A DNA stretch of 64,000 nt, from positions 185,930,942-185,994,941 of the forward strand of contig CM022302.1 in assembly GCA_011799875.1 (NCBI GenBank). The letters are read 5' to 3'. The notes beneath the pieces were generated by a model. That model saw nothing but the letters and a program-made list of their open reading frames with translations, made no database searches and was not told where the DNA came from. The translations under genes and the position numbers were made by a program. Shown here in pieces: positions 1-11,147 of the stretch. Numbering within the stretch: position 1 is the first letter of the stretch; every line of letters begins with the position of its first letter. This DNA comes from Thinopyrum elongatum (lineage: Eukaryota > Streptophyta > Magnoliopsida > Poales > Poaceae).

Positions 1-158
1 GTTTGCCTCGCGCTACTCCAAGTGTGCCAACTTCTACTCCCAAGGGTCACCGCAGCATGCGCCGAACACCAACGGGAGTGGCGCCAAATGCGCCGGCATC
101 GGCCAACAACAGAGTGTCCAAGCATAAGGCCGCTGCGGGAGCTGCATCGGCTGCGCCC
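1..158 (+). other. Short internal stretch preceding a large LTR
   Basis: A frame open from the window edge reads an Ala/Pro/Ser/Arg-rich, basic segment and runs on past position 158 into sequence that begins like an LTR. It may be the 3' end of the internal domain of the retrotransposon whose LTR follows. I recognise no conserved domain, so assignment to an element is inference from position only. Confidence 0.25.
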
Positions 159-1848
159 TGTAACACCCTGGTTTCCGCTCCTATTTTTTTTCCTTCACGG
201 GATTTGACTCCCGTCTTTTTTCTCGGTGTTATCGGATTTCTCTAGCTCTTGGGTATATGAAGATGGTCATTCAACCTTGCCTCCCATATCAAATCAGACA
301 TTCTCTCCAGTCCAATCTTGCCACCCAGGATCTATTCTCAGGGTTTTACCGCCGAAACCCTACCTTTCGAGTTATCGGAAGGGAAACCCTAATCTCTTCC
401 GTTACAAAGGAACCCCAAATTTTCCTTTGATCTGTTGAATCCCAAACTTTTCCCAGTGATCATCCCACATCTATAAACCCTGGATATGTAAGAATATTGC
501 CAAGTCATTTGCAATATTTTTCATTTATAATTAATTCCTTTTTCTGCCAGCTAAAAGAATTAAATCCAGGAAAATATCCATCCATCTCCAAAGTTCATGA
601 AAACTTGTGGAGATATTCCTTGTGATCATATTGAGCTCCCATAAAAATATTGGCCATAATTAAATAAGGGAAATTGCATTTTCCTATTCAATGCCAATAT
701 TGCATTTTGCGCAGTTTATAAAGGAACTACCATTTTGGTAGCCAGGAAGAATCCCAAATAAATTGTGGAGCTTCTCCTATCCATATCTTCACCATTTCCA
801 TCAAGAACCCAAGTTCCATAGTTCAAATTTTGAGCATAACATCAATTTGCAGATTCTGTCCAGTTGGCAAATTGCAAAGGAAGTGCTTGAACCCTTGATC
901 TATTTGAGCTGAAATTTTTCATGGTGATTAACATTGATAAATCACTCATGGAAACCAAAAATCAGCTCAATCCATCTATCCATTTTCCCATAGCAATTTT
1001 CCAAAGTTTCTGTCCATTTGGAAGCTCTGTGAAGCAAGTACCATTTTGGTGTACCCAAATGGTATGAAACTTTTATAGTGCCTTCATATGTTCAAATCAC
1101 TCACCTCTTCCAAATTACAGCTCAATGCAAGCTAGCATGTGAGTGCCACATAAAAGTTTGCATTTCTGACCAGTGGGGTCGATTCTACAGCAAGTGTCCT
1201 CAATTCTTATCCAAATGGCCTCAAAATTTACCAGGGTAGTCACCTTGGTATACCATTGCCCCATGCCAAATCTGAACCCATTTCACCCAGGGATCTATCC
1301 ATAAATCTCTACAAACACCTTCCTGTCAGAAGCTGTTTCTGCTAGTTTCACCCACCCCAGAGCCTTCCAGTTGATTCCAGCCATATGTCTCATCTATTTG
1401 AGCAGTGAGGGAGCTGTTTGACAAGATTGGACAAGCAGGAGAGTGCCAGAGCTTGTAGTGCGCGTGGTGACCACGCAGCGGCTGTGCAGAAACGGCGCAC
1501 TTGGTACTGACCTCGTCGGGTAGCTCTCTCCGGCCAGCTCCGGCTTATCCGAGCCTGTCTAACGGCCTCGGGGAGTCCACGTAGCCCCTCTCCCGCACCT
1601 TACCCATCCTCTTTCTTCCTCCTCGCGCCATGGCAAGCGCCGCCGCGGCACTGCCCGTGCGTGAACCCCGCCGTTGTCGCCTTCCCTTCTGTCCTCTTCT
1701 TCCCCGATCCCTCTCGAGCGCTCCCGAGGTCTCTTGCCTCCCTACGAAGCTGCTCGACCCCGCATCCATCCAGCCACATCTACCCCAGAGCTCCAGTGAG
1801 CCGATAAGGTCGCCACGGCGGCCGAGCTCATCCGTTCGCGATCGGGCA

Positions 1849-1860
1849 CCTATAAGTAGC
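1849..1860 (+). promoter_or_regulatory. TATA box inside the large LTR
   Basis: CCTATAAGTAGC is preceded by GC-rich sequence and followed by a GC-rich leader with cytosine-rich initiator-like sequence. This is the expected layout of a retrotransposon Pol II promoter. Confidence 0.4.
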
Positions 1861-2931
1861 CTTCCCCGGCCTCGTTTCTGGTCGCCAGCAACTCCACCAC
1901 TCTCCTATGGTCCCACCCATCCTCTCTCCCAAGCCCGAGGGGCTCTCCTCGCCTCCAATGGCCGTCGTGTTCGCCGCCGGCCGCCGCCTAAATTGGCACC
2001 ACCGCGAGTCCCTCCCTCCCTGCTGCCACCTCCATCAGCCTCCCCGGAGCAAGGCGAAGCGCTGCCCAAGCACCTCCCTACCCCTCCACCACCCTAGCCC
2101 CGAGCCCAAGGGCACCCATGGCCACTGTCTGCCACGGGCAGTGCAGTCACTACTCCGGTGATCCCTGGCTTCCGTGCCACCCACCGTTGGATGCGCCTCT
2201 CCAAGTTGAGTCCATCCATGGGCGGAATGTCGCCGGAGATGGCGTGTGGCTCTGGCAATCGCCGTTGGGGGCTGCCTCCCTCTTCTGTCAGGCGAGCGCG
2301 GGAGGAGGACGATGGTCCTGCAGGCGGGCCCGGCCTGGCAGCGACTCAGCCCTCCCTCCATTCTTTTAAGTGGTGGGGGTGCGGTTGGGGCCCAGCGACT
2401 GTAGCGGCTGCGCGGCCCAGCCAGCACCCAGACTTTGGCCACTTTCGGCCCAGCGCGGCCTAGCGGCGTAGTTCTTTTTATTCTTTTCCCTAGAAAACTG
2501 CTGAGGACCCAAAAGTAATTATTTATATTATAACAAGGTCCCTTACAGTCAAACCTTCATATCTTTTTATCCATAACCCCGAATCAGGTGATTCCAATGC
2601 CCACGTTCTCGTCTCGTCGAACCCGAACTTTTGGTAACATTCTTATAATGTTTCCACACTGTGGAAATGACCATTTTGCCTTGCACTCATCCAACCCCCT
2701 CCGAGGAAGAACCGTTCTGGTGTATCATTCTGCGGCTTCATCACACTTCTCCCGGAGTATTCCCTCACCCCCAGGCAAGCCAACCATCTGATAATGCCCT
2801 AAAGCATTGCTCTGTGTTATTCTTGCATGATCAAATTATTATACTTATGCTTGTGTGTGTAGTGGTGAGCTGTATGTGACTCTGACGAACCCTTTCTTGC
2901 ACTTTCTTCGATGATGGCACCACGCCTGTGT

Positions 2932-3158
2932 CTAAGCTGCTTTCGGCCGTCCGGGGTGGATGTTGACTTTATGTTCTCTTTTCAACAACTGGTCATGTTC
3001 TGAGCTGTTTTGCGGCCGTCTCGGATAGTTGTTGAATTTCTTTCCGTAGTAGTGACCCTATGCTCGGAGCTGTTTTTCGGCCGTCTTAGGGAACTGCTAC
3101 ATTCTTTTTATCAATACCGTCTCATGCTCTGAGCTTCTTTCCAGCCGTCTTGAGCCGG
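2932..3158 (+). repeat. Degenerate tandem repeat, four units of about 65 bp
   Basis: The core CTGAGCTG..TTTCGGCCGTC recurs at 2932, 3000, 3063 and 3127, at spacings of about 63-68 bp. Between cores the sequence is T-rich and more divergent. The array lies within the large LTR, downstream of the TATA box. Confidence 0.7.
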
Positions 3159-4772
3159 GGTTGAGTTATTCCGGTATTGTCCCAGATCTGAGTTGTAAAG
3201 ACCATTCTGGTGGCTACTGGTTTCTTTGCCAGTTTTACGCAAGGGTTCTGATGGTCGTAACCTACAGCCAGAACTTGTAAAGTGATAACTTGCCATTTAA
3301 ATCTTGTTTCATCAATGATTCCTTGTGATGTTATATAGAGATAGGTGGTTATGTTTCCACCGTTATTACCTCATACATAATTACCGCCATGTTAAGTTAT
3401 TCATGATGGATGTCCATGCTTGCTAAACGATGGCTAAAACTAAACCCAGCCGGTTGATCTAGAGCCACCTGTCTGCACTTATCCGTGCAGCCACATTTGC
3501 CGGTATGGGACGGCCTTGACTTGGTATGGCTTTGTGCTCTTTCATTGGTACCACCAAAGAGGGAAGGTTATGCACGCGTGATGCCCTGGCCCGGTAGGCA
3601 GCGATAACCTTGTGAGCCCAGTTGAGTTATTTGCCGGCGTCCCCATTCGGGACAGTTTGTTTGGCCACGACGATGGCAGGTGTCACGAGGTGACACAGGG
3701 GCCACCCAAGGCTTGACTTCGAGGGAGAATGATTGCCGGTGCTACGGTGGAGGTGTCACGGGTTAGGCAGGTTTCGTTGGAGCAACACTGGTCCACCCGA
3801 ATGGGATCACAAGGCCAGATGCTCCATGGTGTGGGTAAAGTGCGCAACCTATGCAGAGTGTAAGAATCTATTTGATTAGCCGTGTCCACGGTATTGGACA
3901 GTCCATCCAGGCCTCACTAGGTGGTCAACCGTAACAATGATAATAATGATGGAAGAACTCGTCTTATGATCAGAAGTACTCAGTGACTCGTGAGTATTCT
4001 GAGGGTTGTGAGGCAACTAGGAAGAGAGTAAGTTTATCAGACTTCCAGTGAAGATGCATAGACATCGGATGATGTCAGGAATATGATATGTTAGCCATGA
4101 GATGGTTATGAAAGAGATGGTTGGATGACCAAAAGACTTGGATTGGATTTGGTTCAACGTCGGATTGAATCATGAGAATGTTCGGAGTACGGATTATTTA
4201 CTTGATATGCTTTACTTTACTTTACTGTATTTCATAATGATTAATATTGCTAGATAGGCATGCTATGCCATGATAATTAATGTTGCTCTAATAACAAATG
4301 CATGCTTGAATGCCATGGATTGCTTTGCTTGGTGTATATGTTAGTTTGGTTTGCTTGCGAGTACATTCAAAAGTACTCAGCGGCCTTTAACGTGGCTAGG
4401 TTCACATAAGGATCCGTCGTCCGTCGACGAGGAGCCAGAGCGTTCTCGGTCTAGGAAAGTAACCCAGTCAGATCCCTCTAGATTGGAGCCGCACCAAGAC
4501 CATGCTACCTTAGATAGAGCTTTTCTGCTGCCATCACTCATGTAATATATCATGTAAGACTTATATATCCATTAATAGAAATGCCTGTGTTCTTGATACT
4601 TGTTGTAAAGACGCATGTCAGAGTAATTTCCTGGGCTGGTATGCGTGGCGACCGTCTGGCTACAGTGGTAATCATGTGGGGCGCCACACGCCCGCGGCAC
4701 AAAGGTATTGCATCCAAAGTCATTGCTAATGTTGCCACCATCGGATCCTTTTGACATTTACTGAGATTCACA

Positions 4773-6121
4773 GAAGAAGAGCACCACCACCACCATCCGA
4801 AGACGTCCAGGAGACGTCAAAGCATAGTCCCGATCCTGGGTCTTCGGTGCGAGCCGGGGTCAATGCGAGAGGTGCTGCCATTGACCCGCCTCTGGAGGAT
4901 CAATAGGATGCTTCAGTTACTAATTCTGAAGTCGAAAGTGTGATGAATCACCATCGGCGGAGGGAATCCCTATGTCACATCGCCTTTTCAAATTAGGAGT
5001 TCAATGCGTTTAATTCGGTGGACGCATACCTCGGAGCAGCCCGAACAGGGCTTGAGGGGATTGCCAACCTCCTATCTGCCAATATGGAGGTACGAGATTG
5101 GTTTTAAAAACCGATCATAAATCCTAACCCAGTAGCCCATGAGCCTTGATTTGGGCGGTATGACCGAGTTAAGGATCTGTAAATATATGTATTGTTGGTA
5201 TTTTGCAGGCAACAAGGGAACAGAATAAAAAATTATCCAAGGACCTCGAGCTTAACCGAACACAGTTGGCTGATGCGAAAGCCGAACTGGAGGCAGTCAA
5301 GAAATTCACCAGCGAAGCACATGGTGAGGAAGAAAGCTTTAGAACGCTTGAATTATTTAAGGTACCTTGTTTAACATAACCTTCCCTTATAGCAGCTAAA
5401 TCCATAGGTTAACTACAGAAGGACCTAGACGCGGCCAAAGAATCCCAGTGGTACGCCGAGTCACAGGAGGAGGTTGGCCGCCGGGTATTGACACGAAGTC
5501 ATGAGGAAAAGAACAAACTGAAGGCGGAAAACCAGCAATAGGCCAAATAAATTGAGAGTTTAAAATCTCAATTGGTGCAAGCTCGTGAGGAGAACCAGAG
5601 GTTGAAAGGCGGCATTTTTGGTAAGTGATAGTTTGACTTACGTGCGCCTAGATACTCACAGTGTTTTTAATGTAAAGGACGTGCCGTGCCTTGTGCTAGG
5701 TCTCCTGATGGGGCATCCCGAAGAAGAGGTCAACTAATTTGGAGGGAACCTTTTGAAGAAGCTGTCCATTGTGCACAAGAGAGCTCGAAAATCCATGAAA
5801 AGTATGGCCAAGGCGTTATGGCCGACAGAGACACCTTCGGAAGGAATGGCCGAATTGGCCAATCGCTTTAAAGGAGCGTGGTGACGTTTTGAGTTATGGA
5901 AAATATCGGCTTGTCGATAATGAACGCGCGAGGCCTGGGCGATGGTGAAGACTAGGTTTACAAAACTCCAACCAGCACATATGGCTCGGGTTGGACCAGC
6001 GGGGCCGGACGGGCAAGAAATACTGCTTTTCCTAGTTTATGACCAAGTGATGCCTGCTACTCGGTACTCTCAAGAGGACTGTGCTCTAGACAACTTGATA
6101 GATAATATTGACAAAGAGTAG
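4773..6121 (+). pseudogene. 3' remnant of the antisense coiled-coil ORF of Tat element A
   Basis: This is the C-terminal half of the ORF carried by some grass Gypsy elements whose N-terminus is the Transposase_28 (putative gypsy type) domain. Exon-like blocks at 4773-5089, 5209-5361 and 5393-5620 are separated by GT...AG gaps (5090-5208 is a good 119-bp intron; 5362-5392 is too short to be one as it stands). The second and third blocks read Lys/Glu-rich coiled coil. After a possible intron at 5621-5677, a final block to 6121 holds a conserved C-terminal segment in shifting frames, ending VYDQVMPATRYSQEDCALDN and an acidic tail before a TAG. Several stops (for example TAG at 4905) and frameshifts show it is dead. 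The N-terminal exon is missing, apparently lost where the large LTR abuts. It lies on the strand opposite to gag-pol of the same element and is cut off from it by element C. No biochemical function is known to me. Confidence 0.65.
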
Positions 6122-6157
6122 GGTGCTTGATTCTATGTATCTATGTACTCTACATCA

Positions 6158-7377
6158 AGCTCTATATATTCTCAAATATTCCTCGAACATCAGAAGCGTC
6201 CACAAAAATACTTTTCCGCCGCCGCAATCTTCTGTTCTCATGAGATCTCATCTTGAGGCCTTTTCCGGTGATCTGCCGAAGGGGATTCGATCATGAAGGG
6301 CCTCTACATCAACCTTGCTGCCCAATCGATGATGTCTGAGTAGTTTAGCACAGACCTACGGGTCCATAGCTAGTAGCTAGATGGCTTCTTCTCTCTCTTT
6401 GATCTTCAATACCATGTTCTCCTTGATGTTCTTGGAGTTCTATCCAATGTAATCTTCTTTTGCGGTGTGTTTGTTGAGATCCAATGAATTGTCGGTTTAT
6501 GATCAGATTATCTATGAATATTATTTGAGTATTCTATGAACTCTTTTATGCATGATTTAAATAGCTTTGTATTTCTCTCCGATCTATTGATTTGGTTTGG
6601 CCAACTAGATTGATCTATCTTGCCATGGGAGAGGTGCTTTGTGGTGGGTTCATTCTTGCGGTGTCCTCACCCAGTGACATAGTAGGTGTAGCGAGGCACG
6701 TATTGTATTGTTACCATTAAGGATAAAAAGATGGGGTTTATATCATATTGCTTGAGTTTATCCCTCTACATCATGTCATCTTGCTTAATGCGTTGCTCTG
6801 TTCTTTTGAACTTAATACTCTAGATGCAGGCAGGAGTCGGTCGATGTGTGGAGTAATAGTAGTAGATGCAGAATCGTTTCGGTCTACTTGTCACGGACGT
6901 GATGCCTATATTCATGATCATTGCCTTAGATATCGTCATCACTATGCGCTTTTCTATCAATTGCTCAACAGTAATTTGTTAACCCACCGTATGTTTTCTT
7001 TCAAGAGAGAAGCCTCTAGTGAAACCTATGGCCCCAGGTCTATTTTCCATCATATATTTTCAGATCTATAAAACAAAAACCCAAAAATACCTTGCTGCAA
7101 TTTATTTATATTTACTTTATTTTACCTTTTAGTTATCTTTTATATCTATCTATATTAGATCTCATCCTTGCAAGTAACCATGAAGGGATTGACAACCCCT
7201 TTATCGCGTTGGGTGCAAGTGTTTGATTGTTTGTGTAGGTGCATCTATTGGAGACTTGATTGTTCCTCCTATTGGATTGATACCTTGGTTCTCAACTGAG
7301 GGAAATACTTATCTCTACTTTGCTGCATCACCCTTTCCTCTTCGAGGGAAAAACCAATGCAAGCTCAATAAGTAGCA
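6158..7377 (+). repeat. 5' LTR of element C, 5'-truncated
   Basis: The sequence aligns nearly base for base with 11494-12717. It ends in AAGTAGCA immediately before the primer-binding region. The part corresponding to 11148-11493 is absent; instead, unrelated sequence at 6122-6157 joins it to the antisense ORF remnant. Confidence 0.85.
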
Positions 7378-7388
7378 GGAAGAATTTC

Positions 7389-7406
7389 TGGCACCGTTGC
7401 CGGGCA
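7389..7406 (+). promoter_or_regulatory. Primer-binding site of element C
   Basis: TGGCACCGTTGCCGGGCA lies 11 bp after the LTR end. It differs at two positions from the complement of the 3' end of plant tRNA-Asp (TGGCGCCGTTGCCGGGGA), the usual primer of many grass Gypsy elements. Confidence 0.75.
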
Positions 7407-7624
7407 GGATACACATCAAGCCTACCAATTACTTATCATAAACTCTCATCTCTTTCGTTTACATTATTTGCCATTTGCCTCTCATTTTCCTCTCCCCCAC
7501 TTCTAAAACATTTTCAGAAAAACACAAAAATATTTGCCTTCTTTTCGTTTGCCCTTTATGTCTTACTTGGTTTATTTGCTTGGAATAGTTGAGTATTTAT
7601 TGAAAATTAGAAAGCAAAAACATT

Positions 7625-8401
7625 ATGGATCCTCATCCACTTGCTAATCTTTTAAAGAGATCCAATTATGATGAACCAATTGCTAGTGAGTTGAGTGCAC
7701 TAGATTATCTTTATGGAGTTTTGCTTGAAATTCGTGAATCCGAAAATTGTGATGAAGTGCTAAAAGAAGAAATATATAAAGTGGCTCACGATAACTCCTT
7801 GAATGAAAAGCATGATTGCAATGGTGTTATTATAAGTTCTATTAATGTCAATTGTGCTAATAATATGCAAAACCCTAAGCTTGGGGATGCTAATTTTGCT
7901 ATGTCCATTACTTCTTGCAATGATCATGATTGGGGTGATTTTTCTTATGATCTTGAAAATTTATTTAAGCCTCATGGTGAATATGATATTGATAATAGTG
8001 TTTGCAATAATATTGAAAGTGGGTTTGGAAGAGTGTCAAATCTAGGTAATAATGATCCCAATACTTTGGAGAATGATCAACCTTATAATTTTTTTGATAA
8101 TAGTGGGCTTGGAGAGGTCATGACTTTATTTGTTGATAACCCCACTATTTTGGAAGAGTGTCAACTTTGCATGCATGTGGATCATGAAGAGAATATTTTA
8201 TGTGATAGTTATATTATTGAATTTGATTATGATCCTACATGTAATTATTATGAGAGAGGAAAATATGGTTGTAGAAATTTTCATGTTACTAAATTACCTC
8301 TCGTTATGTTGAGATTGCTATTGTTTCTTTCTTCTTCCTTGCATATGCTAGATCTTGCTTGTCTTGATAATTTGTTTTCCTATAAAAATGCCTATTCATA
8401 G
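7625..8401 (+). CDS. 258-aa acidic, Asn-rich protein of unknown function in element C
   Basis: This is the only long ORF in element C, starting with MDPHPLANLL about 220 bp after the primer site and open for 258 codons. The protein is acidic and rich in Asn, Asp and Cys, with a cluster of CNN/CN motifs in the middle. A hydrophobic stretch at about residues 225-245 (PLVMLRLLLFLSSSLHML) could be a membrane segment or a frame-shifted tail. No gag, protease, polymerase or nuclease motif is visible. The DNA around codon 84 contains AAGCTTGGGGATGC, the same purine-rich motif found before the 3' LTR. The related element D lacks this region, so the ORF is not needed for that copy's amplification. Similar ORFs occur in Triticeae repeats as far as I recall. 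Whether it is translated is unknown. Confidence 0.45.
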   Translation: MDPHPLANLLKRSNYDEPIASELSALDYLYGVLLEIRESENCDEVLKEEIYKVAHDNSLNEKHDCNGVIISSINVNCANNMQNPKLGDANFAMSITSCNDHDWGDFSYDLENLFKPHGEYDIDNSVCNNIESGFGRVSNLGNNDPNTLENDQPYNFFDNSGLGEVMTLFVDNPTILEECQLCMHVDHEENILCDSYIIEFDYDPTCNYYERGKYGCRNFHVTKLPLVMLRLLLFLSSSLHMLDLACLDNLFSYKNAYS

Positions 8402-11147
8402 GAAGTATGTTAGACTTAGATGTTATTTTCACATGCTATATGATGCTCCTTTTGTGCTTCAATTCTTGTCTTTCATGTGAGCATCATTAAAGTTATCAAT
8501 GCCTAGCTAAAAGGCTTTAAAGAAAAGCGCTTGTTGGGAGACAACCCTATATTTTTCCTTTCTGTTTTTTGAGAATACACATTATTACTTCTGTATTAAT
8601 TGTGTTTTAGTGTTTTAATTAGTGTTTGAGGCAAGTAAGACCTTTGGGATGGTCTGTGGTGATACTTGATTTGATCTTGCTGAAAAACAGAAATTTTTGC
8701 ACTCATTGCCAGAATTTTAGAAAATCACAGAAGCGTGCTTCTGATCTGAATTTTTTGACACAAGATTGATATGCAAATTTCCTAGGTTTTCCTAATTTTT
8801 CAGAATTTTTGGATTACAGAAGTATATGAAATTTCCAGATTACTACAGACTGTTCTGTTTTTGACAGATTCTGTTTTCTATGTGTTGTTTGCTTATTTTG
8901 ATGAATCTATGGGTAGTATCGGGGTGTATGAACCATGGAGAAGTTGGAATACAGTAGATATGACACCAATATAAATTTATAATGAGTTCACAACAGTACC
9001 TAAAGTGGTGATTTATTTTATTATACTAACGGATCTCACGAGATTTTTGTTAAGTTTTGTGTTGTGAAGTTTTCAAGTTTTGGGTAAAGTTTTGATGGAC
9101 AATGGAATAAGGAGTGGCAAGAGCCTAAGCTTGGGGATGCCCAAGGCACCCCAAGGTAAAATTCAAGGAGAACCAATCATCTAAGCTTGGGGATGCCCGG
9201 GATGGCATCCTCTGTTTTGTCTTCAATCCATCGGTAAATTACTTGAGGCTATATTTGTATTCACTACACGATATGTGTTTTGCTAGGAGCGTCTTGTGAT
9301 ATATGAGTCTTCGCTATATTTGCTTTTTAGTTTGGCACAATCATCCCGTACACACCTTTTGAGAGGGACATACATTAATCGTGAATTTATTAGAATACTC
9401 TATGTGCTTCACTTATATCTTTTGAGCTAGGTAGTTGCTCTAGTCTTCACTTATATCTTTTTAGGGCACGGCGGTGGTTTTATTTTATAGAAATTGATGA
9501 ACTATCATGCTTCACTTATATTATTTTGAGTCTTGAAAATAGTATGGCAATTGGTTTAGGTTATAATTTAGTCCTAATATGATAGGCATCCAAGAGGATA
9601 TAATAAAAAATTTCATAAAGATCATTGAATATATGAGAAGTTTGATTCCTTGCATTTGTTTTGAGATATAAAGATGGTGATATTAGAGTCATGCTAGTTG
9701 GTAATTGTGGTTGAGTAATAATACTTGTGTTAAAGTTTGTGATTCCCGAAGCATGCACGTATGGCGAACCGTTATGTGATGAAGTCGGAGCATGATTTGT
9801 TTTTTGATTGTCTTCCTTATGAGTGGCGGTCGGGGACGAGCGTTGGTCTTTTCCTACCAATCTATCCCCCTAGGAGCATGCGTATTAGTACTTTGTTTTG
9901 AGGGCTAATAAATTTTTGCAATAAGTATGTGAGTTCTTTATGACTAATGTTGAGTCCATGGATTATACGCACTCTCACCCTTCCACCATTGCTAGCCTCT
10001 CTAGTACCGTGCAACTTTCACCAGTGCATTAAACCCACCAAATACCCTTCCTCAAAACAGCCACCATACCTACCTATTCTGGCATTTCCATAGCTATTCC
10101 GAGATATATTGCCATGCAACTTCTACCATTCCGTTTATTATGACATATACCATCATTGTCATATTGCTTTGCATGATCGTATAGTTGACATAGTATTTGT
10201 GGCTTTGACCATCGTTCATATTTTTCATACATGTCATGCTAGATCATTGCACATCCCGGTACACCGTCGAAGGCAGTTCTAGTATCGAGTTATAATTCTT
10301 GAGTTGTAAGTAAATAAAAGTGTGATGATCATCATTATTAGAGCATTGTCCCATGTGAGGAAATAAAAAAAGAAAAATAAAATGAAAAAAAGAGGCCGAA
10401 GATCCCAAAAGAAAAAAAGAGAAAAAAAAGAGAAAAGAAAAAAAAATGAGAGAAAAAGAGAGAAGGGACAATGTTACTATCCTTTTTTCCACACTTGTGC
10501 TTCAAAGTAGCACTATGTTGTTCATGATAGAGAGTCTCCTATTTTGTCACTTTCATATATACTAGTGGGAATTTTTCATTATATAACTTGGCTTGTATAT
10601 TCCAATGATGGGCTTCCTCAAATTGCCCTAGGTCTTCGTGAGCAAGCAAGTTGGATGCACACCCACTTAGTTTTCTTTTGCGCTTTCCTACACTTATAGC
10701 TCTAGTGCATCTGTTGCATGGCAATCCCTACTCACTTGCATCGATATTAATTGATGGGCATCTCCATAGCCCATTAATTTGCCTAGTTTATGTGAGACTA
10801 TCTTCCTTTTTTGTCTTCTCCACACAACCTCCACCATATTCTATTCCACCTATAGTGTTATATCCATGGCTCACGATCATGTATTGCGTGAAAGTTGAAA
10901 AAGCTTTAGAACATTAAAAGTATGAAAACAATTGCTTGGCTTTAGTGTTATATCCATGGCTCACGCTCATGTATTATTGTTTCTATGTCAATATTAAACT
11001 TTTGTTTTGAATCTTATGGATCTGAATATTCATGACACATAAAAGAGAATTACATTGATAAACATGTTAGGTAGCATTCCACATCAAAAATTCTGTTTTT
11101 ATCATTTACCTACTCGAGGATGAGCAGGAATTAAGTTTGGGGATGCT
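8402..11147 (+). other. Non-coding internal region of element C
   Basis: No convincing ORF is present. The region is A/T-rich and holds two further copies of AAGCTTGGGGATGC (near 9126 and 9183), several near-repeats of a phrase containing TGCTTCACTTATAT (9410-9530), a 100-bp A/G-only tract at 10360-10470, and a purine-rich tract (AATTAAGTTTGGGGATGC) ending at 11147 that would prime plus-strand synthesis. Confidence 0.6.

Larger units (their letters stand above)
159..4772 (+). mobile_element. Probable very large LTR (about 4.6 kb)
   Basis: The segment opens with TGTAACACCC, a common start of grass Gypsy LTRs, and closes with TTCACA, giving TGT...ACA ends. It lacks a convincing long ORF. It carries a plant-type TATA box near 1851, a GC-rich leader after it, a degenerate tandem repeat at 2932-3158, and late motifs (such as the stretch around 4360-4400) seen in grass LTRs. 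Directly after it the exons of element A's antisense ORF begin. The size recalls the Sukkula type of large non-autonomous elements, but this is inference. The left partner LTR and the left target duplication lie outside the window, so the ends are provisional. Long ORFs inside it are low-complexity Pro/Ser/Arg frames and are not annotated. Confidence 0.45.

Noticed and set aside
1630..2097. 155-codon Pro/Ser-rich ORF in the large LTR
   Set aside because: Low-complexity GC-rich frame with overlapping ORFs on both strands and no domain; best explained as leader sequence of the LTR.
10244..10492. 82-codon minus-strand ORF rich in Phe/Leu/Ser
   Set aside because: It is only the complement of an A/G-only tract.
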